Shown here: positions 57,700-64,000 of the stretch, in pieces
Numbering within the stretch: the first letter of the stretch is position 1
How the letters are laid out: each line of letters starts with the position of its first letter
NCBI RefSeq assembly: GCF_018336935.1
Contig: NZ_CP068771.1
Span: 1,984,001 to 2,048,000, forward strand
Source of the DNA: Serratia plymuthica
GTDB taxonomy: Bacteria; Pseudomonadota; Gammaproteobacteria; Enterobacterales; Enterobacteriaceae
Length of the DNA stretch: 64,000 bases
Direction of reading: 5' to 3'
Notes under the pieces: model-generated
Seen by the model: only the letters and a program-made list of their open reading frames with translations
Told to the model about the DNA's origin: nothing
Databases searched by the model: none
Translations under genes and position numbers: made by a program

Positions 57700-59733
57700 T
57701 TAACGGGCGGCGGAGGCTGCCGCGGCGTCGTCGGGCAGGTTGATCGCCTGCTGCAGTTGTTGCAGCGAACAGTAAAGCCGCCAAATCAATCCGGCAAGAT
57801 CGCGCGCCGCCTGCTCCGGGTGGTGCGCCAACGCATTGCTCATGCGCAGCAGTTCCCGCAGCGTGGCGTCCAGGGAGGGGCGCTGCACGCCTTTCTCGGT
57901 CATAATGTCCCGCAGACAGTGAATGCAGACGTCACGTACCGCCGAGAGCGGATCGGAGCGGGTTTGCCAGTCACGCAATTGCCAAACGATATGGCTGCAG
58001 TTAAGCAGCACCACGCCCCAGCGCAATAACCAGCTGCGCGCCTCCTGATCCTGGCTTTGACTCAACTGACTGATGCGGTGATAAATCAGAGATTCGAACT
58101 GGCTCTCGCTCTGCTGCGGTTTTTGGCTCAGTTGATCGCTAAAGTCGCGCCGCAGAGCGCGAATAATGCGCCGGCTTTTACGTTTGTCAGAACTGGGCCG
58201 CAGGATCTGGAATGCCAAACCGGCAAACAATACCCCGACAATCTTGCCGATGTTGTTATTGATAAACGACTGATAATCGTAACTTGGCGGGTTGGTGACG
58301 GTGAGAAAAGAACCCATAAATACGATCAGTTGCCCCCATAGCGCGGCGTAGGGCGGATTTTGCAGTTTGATCATCTGCAGGGTGATCAGAATGGGGAACA
58401 GGAAGGCGCAGAATACCCAAAAATCGTCAATTTGGATCATCAGGCCGAATTTCACCACAAAGCAGGCGACCGAAAGCAGCAATACCGCCTTCAACAAGGT
58501 GGTGATGCTGTTGATCGGCGAAGGGGTGGAAGAATAGAGCACGCAGCTGATGGCGGTTAACGTCAGCGCCGAGCTGCCTGCATCCCACTGGGTGTTAATC
58601 CAGTAAGCGCAACCGATGATAATGCACAAAAAGGTGCGCAGGCCGTTATAGGCGGCTTCGTAACTGTCGGTATGGCGCGCCAGAGAGGTCACGCGAGGGG
58701 GCTGGATATCGCTGACCGGCGTGGCGCCTTCCAATCTTTGCAACCAGCGGCTGCAGCTCAGATACAGCCAACAGAAATGGCGCAGCCGCAGCCAGAAGGC
58801 GCGGTGGCGGTAATCTGCCGGATCCTGAGGGGCTATCTGCTGCAGGATACGCGCCAGCCGGTATTTGTCGGCGGCGGGATCGCGCAGTTCGGTCAGCACT
58901 TGATCCAGGACGGCCGCCAGATTGGCCGGGCGATCCGGCCAGTTCAGCAACATGCGGCGCAGGCTGGAGATCACGCTGGTAAGGCGCAACTGTTGGTGCA
59001 GCATATAGTTGAGCAGGTTATTCTGCCGCCGCAGTCGGTAGTGGCTCCAGAACGCCTGAATACGCAGCAGGTTCATGGTCAGGATCTGCCCGATGACGCC
59101 CTCGTGCGACGTGCGCATTTGAGCGGTGATTTCCGGTTGCCACAGCATGGCTGCATGTTCCAACAGCCGCAGGTGCATGCGTCTTAACGAGGTCAGCAAG
59201 GTTTCACCGTCTGAGGTGCTGGGCAGGATCATCATCATCACGCCGCCGCACAGAATGCCGGTGATGACCTCGCAGACGCGCGCTTGAGCGATATCAAAGA
59301 TCTGCTGAGTATCGGTGACGTTGACCGTGCCGAAGGCGATGATGGCGGCGGTATAGCCCGCCAGCGCAAACGCATAGGAAACGTTGTTCTGATAATGGTT
59401 GGAAATGTAGGTGCACAAACCGATCCAGGCGGCGATAAATAAGGTGAACAGCCAGGGATCGTTCAGGCAATGACCGGCAATGGCCACTGACGCGGCGGCG
59501 CCTATCAGGCTGCCGATAATGCGTCCGAGACTTTTGCTGATGACGCCGCCGACGGTGGGGAAGCTGACCACCGCAGCAGAGGTCAACGCCCAATAAGGTT
59601 CGTCGAGATTGAGGACGAACGCCAGCCATAATGACAGGCACATGGCCAGCGAGTTGCGCAGCGCATAGCGCCATTGCCCCCCGGTGGCCTTACCCCAGGG
59701 GGTGCGCTTCCATTCCAAAAAGGGCAGGTTCAC
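57700..59733 (-). CDS. ydhK: FUSC-family efflux protein YdhK
   Basis: 677 residues, inner-membrane protein of the aromatic acid exporter (AaeB/FUSC) family with two sets of hydrophobic helices (about 25-165 and 365-520), each followed by a long cytoplasmic part. Acts presumably with the periplasmic adaptor YdhJ and the small protein YdhI as an efflux unit. Substrate is unknown; aromatic acids or similar are plausible from family relatives. It starts 9 bases after ydhJ. Confidence 0.9.
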   Translation of the reverse strand: MNLPFLEWKRTPWGKATGGQWRYALRNSLAMCLSLWLAFVLNLDEPYWALTSAAVVSFPTVGGVISKSLGRIIGSLIGAAASVAIAGHCLNDPWLFTLFIAAWIGLCTYISNHYQNNVSYAFALAGYTAAIIAFGTVNVTDTQQIFDIAQARVCEVITGILCGGVMMMILPSTSDGETLLTSLRRMHLRLLEHAAMLWQPEITAQMRTSHEGVIGQILTMNLLRIQAFWSHYRLRRQNNLLNYMLHQQLRLTSVISSLRRMLLNWPDRPANLAAVLDQVLTELRDPAADKYRLARILQQIAPQDPADYRHRAFWLRLRHFCWLYLSCSRWLQRLEGATPVSDIQPPRVTSLARHTDSYEAAYNGLRTFLCIIIGCAYWINTQWDAGSSALTLTAISCVLYSSTPSPINSITTLLKAVLLLSVACFVVKFGLMIQIDDFWVFCAFLFPILITLQMIKLQNPPYAALWGQLIVFMGSFLTVTNPPSYDYQSFINNNIGKIVGVLFAGLAFQILRPSSDKRKSRRIIRALRRDFSDQLSQKPQQSESQFESLIYHRISQLSQSQDQEARSWLLRWGVVLLNCSHIVWQLRDWQTRSDPLSAVRDVCIHCLRDIMTEKGVQRPSLDATLRELLRMSNALAHHPEQAARDLAGLIWRLYCSLQQLQQAINLPDDAAAASAAR

Positions 59734-59742
59734 TGGTTAGCC

Positions 59743-60600
59743 TTACTGATGAATGGCGATGGTGCAGGTGGTACCCGCCACCAAGGGCAGATCGGCGGGT
59801 GCGTTCAACAGTTTTATCCGCACCGGCACGCGCTGCGCCAAACGAACCCAGGGAACATTGGGCTTCACGTCCATTAATAAATCGCCGCTGCTGTCGACGC
59901 TTTGATCGTTAATGGCACGGCCAATGCTCTCCACCTGGCCCAACAGAGGGATGTTGCCATTATATAAAACGATATCCGCTTTATTGCCTTCTTTTATATG
60001 CTTGAGCTTGGTTTCTTCAAAATAGCCGAGCACGTAAAATGAGTGTGCGTCGACCAGCGCAACCAATGGCGTGCCGGCGCTGGCATAGTTCCCAACACGT
60101 GCTTGCAAATTAGTGATATAGCCATCGACAGGTGCGTAAATTTTAGTTTTGCTTAAATTCCATTTAGCCTGTTTCAGATTAGCCTCAGCGGCTTTATACG
60201 CGGCTTTCATTGCCTGCGCGGCTAAATTTGACTCATCCATATTTTCGGCAGAAATAACGTTTTTTGGCAGGCTGCGACGACGCGCCGCCTCATGCTCCGC
60301 TTTGGCCAGGTCGGACTGCGCTTTTGCCAGTGCGGCCTCAGCATTGTCCAGCGCAATCTGGTATGGCACCGGGTCGAGAGTAAAAATCAGACTTCCCGCA
60401 GGTATGAACTGATTGTCATGTACGGTTATTTTCTCTAATCTGCCAGAAACTTCTGGTGTGATATTGACGAGCTCGGCGCGCACCTTTCCATCACGGGTCC
60501 ACGGGGATTGCATATAATAATTCCACAACCACCAACCGGCGCACAGGGCAATGGCGCAGACGATTACCGTAGAAAAATATTTTAACGTTTTATGCGTCAT
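59743..60600 (-). CDS. ydhJ: HlyD-type periplasmic adaptor YdhJ
   Basis: 285 residues, membrane-fusion protein with one N-terminal membrane anchor (YFSTVIVCAIALCAGWWLWNY), a lipoyl-like half (VSGRLEKITVHDNQFIPAGSL), an alpha-hairpin (ALAKAQSDLAKAEHEAARR), and the second lipoyl half (KIYAPVDGYITNLQARVGNYASAGTPL). Member of the EmrA/AaeA type. The middle gene of ydhIJK, divergent from slyA. Confidence 0.92.
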   Translation of the reverse strand: MTHKTLKYFSTVIVCAIALCAGWWLWNYYMQSPWTRDGKVRAELVNITPEVSGRLEKITVHDNQFIPAGSLIFTLDPVPYQIALDNAEAALAKAQSDLAKAEHEAARRRSLPKNVISAENMDESNLAAQAMKAAYKAAEANLKQAKWNLSKTKIYAPVDGYITNLQARVGNYASAGTPLVALVDAHSFYVLGYFEETKLKHIKEGNKADIVLYNGNIPLLGQVESIGRAINDQSVDSSGDLLMDVKPNVPWVRLAQRVPVRIKLLNAPADLPLVAGTTCTIAIHQ

Positions 60601-60603
60601 GAG

Positions 60604-60840
60604 TTACCAACTCGCTAAAATCCATAAGGAGCCACTGACGGCGATGACGAAAATAGACAAATCCATCAACATGGGATGCCAAATTTCGCCGGAATAAATC
60701 CAGTCTCGCAACAGGCGGTGTGCCAGTAGCCATAAAACTGACCCGAGCAGAAAAGCTTTAAATATGGGTGGAAAATAGAGTGAGGCGCCGAGCACCAAAT
60801 CGGGCAGGGGGGAGGCGGCGTGAAGCCATGGACTATTCAC
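60604..60840 (-). CDS. ydhI: DUF1656 small membrane protein YdhI
   Basis: 78 residues, two predicted membrane helices ([25 protein letters not shown] and [21 protein letters not shown]). DUF1656 proteins are first genes of AaeX-type efflux operons. It is 3 bases from ydhJ. Its promoter faces that of slyA. Confidence 0.88.
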   Translation of the reverse strand: MNSPWLHAASPLPDLVLGASLYFPPIFKAFLLGSVLWLLAHRLLRDWIYSGEIWHPMLMDLSIFVIAVSGSLWILASW

Positions 60841-61020
60841 ATTAACAATCCCTACTAGTGAATATGTTAAATATTTGCGTAAAGGATAAACAATAGCTGA
60901 GCAAAGTGGTGGCTATTTCTACAATATACATTATATACATTTGTGTTTTTAATGTGAGTTACTCAGAATGGTCTAAGCTTTGGATAGTTATATTAGCATG
61001 CTAATTATAAGGAGGGGGAA

Positions 61021-61455
61021 GTGGAGTCATCATTAGGTTCAGATTTAGCACGATTAGTTCGTGTTTGGCGCGCGCTTATCGATCATCGGCTCAAGCCGCT
61101 GGCGCTCACGCAAACACACTGGGTCACCCTGCACAATATCAATCGTCTACCGCCGGAGCAGTCGCAGATCCAACTGGCCAAGGCAATCGGCATTGAACAG
61201 CCTTCGCTGGTTCGAACGCTGGACCAACTGGAAGAGAAGGGGCTTATTACTCGCCACACTTGCGCTAACGACCGGCGCGCAAAGCGTATCAAATTGACTG
61301 AAGCGGCCGATCCCATCATCAGGGAAGTGGACAGCGTCATCAGCTCTACGCGCGGTGAGATTTTGAGTGGCATTACCACGGATGAAGTGCAGTTGTTGGT
61401 AGGTTTGATTGGCAAGCTGGAACAAAACATCTCTGAATTGCAAAATAAACAATAA
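61021..61455 (+). CDS. slyA: MarR-family regulator SlyA
   Basis: 144 residues, winged-helix dimer that relieves H-NS silencing and regulates envelope and virulence genes; small aromatic acids inhibit it. [40 protein letters not shown] and the wing [18 protein letters not shown] are almost as in E. coli. The start is GTG after AGGAGGGGG. An AT-rich 180-base divergent region separates it from ydhIJK. Confidence 0.96.
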   Translation: MESSLGSDLARLVRVWRALIDHRLKPLALTQTHWVTLHNINRLPPEQSQIQLAKAIGIEQPSLVRTLDQLEEKGLITRHTCANDRRAKRIKLTEAADPIIREVDSVISSTRGEILSGITTDEVQLLVGLIGKLEQNISELQNKQ

Positions 61456-61500
61456 TAACGTTTTCTTTATTTGATTAGATTTCACAGCATCGGAAATGAA

Positions 61501-61526
61501 ACCGGAGGCCTTGGCCTCCGGTTTTA
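61501..61526. terminator. bidirectional terminator slyA/slyB
   Basis: ACCGGAGGCC TT GGCCTCCGGT TTTT between the convergent genes. Confidence 0.82.
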
Positions 61527-61541
61527 CCTTGCAGCTTTCGC

Positions 61542-62006
61542 TTACAACGGGGAAACGGTAATGGTGTCGCCAGTGCGCGCCATACGCACACGTTGACCCA
61601 CGCTGAACTTGGTTTCGCCCGCCTTCTGAACCACCACGATGTTCTCTTTCTGGTCGGTCTTGATTTCCAACTCATAACCCGAGGTGCGTCCTGCCAGCTC
61701 ACCGACGCTGTTGCCTGCTACGCCGCCGGCTACTGCGCCCGCCGCGGTTGCCAGGGTACGGCCGGTGCCGCCACCTACGGTGTTGCCCAGCAAGCCGCCA
61801 AGTACCGCACCGCCGATCGCCCCAATGGTATTCGAACTGTCGCTCCCTTGGATCTTGACCGGACGAACAGAAACCAGCGTACCGTAAGTCACGGTCTGAA
61901 CCTGTTTGGCCTGCGAGGATGAATAGACATCGCCGGACATGGATTCATTGGCGCATCCTGCCAGCGTAACTGCGGCGACGGCAACGACGAGAAGACGCTT
62001 GATCAT
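61542..62006 (-). CDS. slyB: outer-membrane lipoprotein SlyB
   Basis: 154 residues. Lipobox TLAGC (Cys18) after MIKRLLVVAVAAV. A glycine-zipper segment (GAIGGAVLGGLLGNTVGGG and AAGAVAGGVAGNSVG) forms the membrane-embedded hairpins. SlyB is a PhoPQ-induced lipoprotein that protects outer-membrane proteins during stress. The start at 62006 has CAGGAG; the longer frame is unsupported. A PhoP-box-like site lies 140 bases upstream. Confidence 0.95.
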   Translation of the reverse strand: MIKRLLVVAVAAVTLAGCANESMSGDVYSSSQAKQVQTVTYGTLVSVRPVKIQGSDSSNTIGAIGGAVLGGLLGNTVGGGTGRTLATAAGAVAGGVAGNSVGELAGRTSGYELEIKTDQKENIVVVQKAGETKFSVGQRVRMARTGDTITVSPL

Positions 62007-62143
62007 ATAAAACTCCTGTTGTGGTAGTCCATAACCTGGGAAACCTTTCCAGGCCAGATTCTGTGAAAACAATAGACAAAGTATGGCGTAAATACGCGTA
62101 CATCACCATGCCCGTTACTGCACGCAGCTTAACTTTACTCTGT

Positions 62144-62160
62144 TCAACCAATAATAAACG
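62144..62160 (-). promoter_or_regulatory. putative PhoP box upstream of slyB
   Basis: On the minus strand CGTTTATTATTGGTTGA matches the PhoP direct repeat (T/G)GTTTA-N5-(T/G)GTTTA at 10 of 12 positions. slyB is a classical PhoP target. Confidence 0.45.
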
Positions 62161-62371
62161 GTGGTTTAGCTTTATGACAGGGCCGGAACAAATTCCGTTG
62201 CGGGTTGAACCGCAGTTTAGCCGCCTTTATCACCGTGGCCGGCCGCGAAAAACAGGCGCATCGCTCACAGAGGTGAAAAAAAGACATCATAATTCATGGC
62301 GTTAATGGCCCAATTCTGGTTTATTTATCGGTTGAAAGTTTGCTTCCCCGTGCGGGTTAAAGGATGTTGCT

Positions 62372-63493
62372 ATGAAGTCAGGCCGCTATATAGGTGTTAT
62401 GTCTGGCACCAGTCTGGATGGCGTCGATGTGGTGCTTGCCGCAATCGACGGACGAATGGTCGCGCAGCAGGCAAGTTACAGCCACCCGATGCCGATCCAA
62501 CTGAAGCAAGACATTCTTGGCATGTGCCAGGGCCAGCAGACCACGCTCTCTGCGGTGGGCCGGCTGGATGCGCAGCTTGGGGTGTTGTTTGGCGAGGCGG
62601 TGCTTGGTTTGCTGAAACAGACCGGCATGTCGGCGCACGACATCACCGCTATCGGTTGTCATGGCCAGACGGTATGGCATGAGCCTGAAGGCGATGCACG
62701 CTTCTCGATGCAACTGGGCGATAACAACCGCATTGCCGCATTGGCCAATATCACCACCGTCGGCGATTTCCGCCGCCGCGATATGGCCTACGGCGGCCAG
62801 GGTGCTCCGCTGGTACCGGCATTTCATCAGGCGCTGTTGGCGCATCAGGTAGAGCGCCGTATGGTGCTCAATATTGGCGGCATCGCCAACCTTTCGCTGC
62901 TGCTGCCAGGCGCGCCGGTGCGCGGTTTCGATACCGGGCCGGGCAATATGCTGATGGATGCCTGGGTATGGCGCCATCGTTCGCGGCCTTACGACAAGGA
63001 CGGCGCATGGGCGATGGAGGGGCGCGTCTGCCTGCCGCTGTTGCAACAGATGTTGGCAGATCCTTACTTTGCGCTGCCTGCGCCGAAAAGCACCGGTCGC
63101 GAGTATTTCAACGCCGCTTGGCTGGAGCGCCAACTCTCGGGCTTGCCGGCAATCAGCCCCACCGATGTACAAACCACCTTGGCGGAATTGACGGCGGTCA
63201 CCATTTGCGAGCAGGTACAATTGGCGGGAGGGTGCGAGCGTTTGCTGGTGTGTGGCGGCGGGGCGCGCAACCCGTTGCTGATGGCGCGGATGTCCGCGCT
63301 GTTGCCGGGTATCGAAGTCTGTCTGACCGATGATTTCGGCGTCAGTGGTGACGATATGGAAGCGCTGGCCTTTGCCTGGCTGGCGTTTCGCACCCTGTCC
63401 GGGCAGGCCGGCAACCTGCCGTCGGTCACCGGCGCCAGCCGTGAAACCCTGCTGGGTGGGATTTATCCGGTTTTGCCTTTAGGGCCCCGTTAG
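62372..63493 (+). CDS. anmK: anhydro-N-acetylmuramic acid kinase AnmK
   Basis: 373 residues, cleaves and phosphorylates 1,6-anhydroMurNAc to MurNAc-6-phosphate in cell-wall recycling. ASKHA-fold motifs are [20 protein letters not shown] (phosphate 1, residues 6-25), [58 protein letters not shown], and [10 protein letters not shown]. The start MKSGRYIG has AAAGGATG upstream. Confidence 0.96.
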   Translation: MKSGRYIGVMSGTSLDGVDVVLAAIDGRMVAQQASYSHPMPIQLKQDILGMCQGQQTTLSAVGRLDAQLGVLFGEAVLGLLKQTGMSAHDITAIGCHGQTVWHEPEGDARFSMQLGDNNRIAALANITTVGDFRRRDMAYGGQGAPLVPAFHQALLAHQVERRMVLNIGGIANLSLLLPGAPVRGFDTGPGNMLMDAWVWRHRSRPYDKDGAWAMEGRVCLPLLQQMLADPYFALPAPKSTGREYFNAAWLERQLSGLPAISPTDVQTTLAELTAVTICEQVQLAGGCERLLVCGGGARNPLLMARMSALLPGIEVCLTDDFGVSGDDMEALAFAWLAFRTLSGQAGNLPSVTGASRETLLGGIYPVLPLGPR

Positions 63494-63538
63494 CTCTGTT
63501 AGGATAGAAATCGACAGATTTCCCTAAGGAGCAACAGC

Positions 63539-63841
63539 ATGAAAAAAATCATTATTGCCGCAGGCGCGCTGACGCTGGCAGGCTGCAGTTACGTATTGCC
63601 GCAAAGCAGCCAGACGCTGCATTACCAGTGCGGCACTACGCCGCTGACGGTGTCGCTGGACGGTAAGGACAGCACGGCCAGCTTTCTGATGGATGGCGAG
63701 CAATTGAAGCTGAAACAGGTGTTGGTCATGTCCGGCGCGAAATACAGCGACGGCAAGTACAGTTTCTGGTCGAAGGGCCAAAACGCCTATGTCGAGCGTA
63801 ATGACAAGGTGATTATAAGCGACTGCGTACTGGCTAATTGA
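63539..63841 (+). CDS. mliC: membrane-bound C-type lysozyme inhibitor MliC
   Basis: 100 residues, lipoprotein (E. coli YdhA/MliC). Lipobox TLAGCS (Cys16). Mature domain LHYQCGTTPLTVSL ... SFLMDGEQLKLKQVL ... SGAKYSDGKYSFWSKGQNAYVER, the loop that enters the lysozyme active site, and ISDC as second disulfide Cys. TAAGGAG precedes the ATG. Together with anmK and pdxH the order is as in E. coli. Confidence 0.93.
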   Translation: MKKIIIAAGALTLAGCSYVLPQSSQTLHYQCGTTPLTVSLDGKDSTASFLMDGEQLKLKQVLVMSGAKYSDGKYSFWSKGQNAYVERNDKVIISDCVLAN

Positions 63842-63930
63842 TCGGCCGACGGCGGCGTCAGAACGATTGAGATTCTGGCGCCGCAGGCGCAGAATGTAAC
63901 GACGAATTTTTCGGTTGGTCGATAAACCAG

Positions 63931-64000
63931 ATGATTGAAAATAATGAGTTTGATGTTGCGGACCTGCGCCGTGAATACACCCGTGGCGGCCTGCGCCGCA
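63931..64000 (+). CDS. pdxH: pyridoxamine 5'-phosphate oxidase PdxH, cut by window edge
   Basis: Only the first 23 codons are present: [20 protein letters not shown] followed by LRR, matching the E. coli PdxH N-terminus with its LRREYTKGGLRR segment. The enzyme oxidises pyridoxine or pyridoxamine phosphate to PLP with FMN. The location after mliC is as in E. coli. Confidence 0.9.
   Translation, partial: MIENNEFDVADLRREYTRGGLRR

Overview
The window is chromosomal DNA of a Serratia species (Enterobacterales). The evidence is long colinearity with the E. coli ydiV-pdxH region, a Serratia-type hemin operon (hemPRST-hmuUV), a Serratia-type extracellular RTX lipase, a sodorifen-type terpene locus as known from Serratia plymuthica, and typical Serratia palindromic repeats. 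The species cannot be fixed from sequence reading alone.

Layout. 1-900 is a small AT-rich accessory islet (a lipoprotein cut by the window edge and two small proteins) that abuts a lipoate ligase gene lacking its 5' end (929-1840), so lplA is probably broken here. 2383-16753 follows the E. coli order ydiV, selO, hemP, btuE, aroH, ppsR, ppsA, with the hemin receptor/ABC operon inserted between selO and hemP and a near-consensus Fur box in front of hemP. 16865-22105 holds the sRNA gene rprA, ydiK, ydiJ and menI. 22162-22609 is an unrecognised small gene with a near-perfect Fur box. 23112-28777 is the complete sufABCDSE iron-sulfur operon behind its own Fur-like palindrome. 29082-32190 holds ldtE, lpp and pykF.

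32595-44640 holds a cupin gene, three tandem tRNA-Val(GAC) genes, mdtK, ribE, an I78-type lipoprotein, cfa, punC/punR, purR, the 29-residue ynhF, mepH, grxD, rnt and gloA. 45093-48249 interrupts the gloA-nemA synteny with a terpene cluster: IPP isomerase, a decayed DXP synthase gene, a SAM C-methyltransferase and a class I terpene synthase. 48355-64000 holds nemA/nemR, eptA, an NAD(P)-binding protein with a divergent LysR regulator, ydhL, ydhF, the RTX lipase gene, sodC (Cu/Zn), ydhKJI, slyA, slyB, anmK, mliC and the start of pdxH.

Themes. Iron is prominent: four Fur-like boxes stand before the broken lplA, hemP, an orphan gene and suf. The carbon switch is encoded at both ends, with Cra-consensus sites at ppsA (activation-type position) and pykF (repression-type position). 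Envelope functions recur (lpp, ldtE, mepH, anmK, mliC, slyB, eptA, cfa, rprA). The most unusual content is the terpene cluster with the dxs remnant: the erosion of this gene (one nonsense codon, frameshifts and internal deletions) can be read directly, while the methyltransferase and cyclase remain intact.
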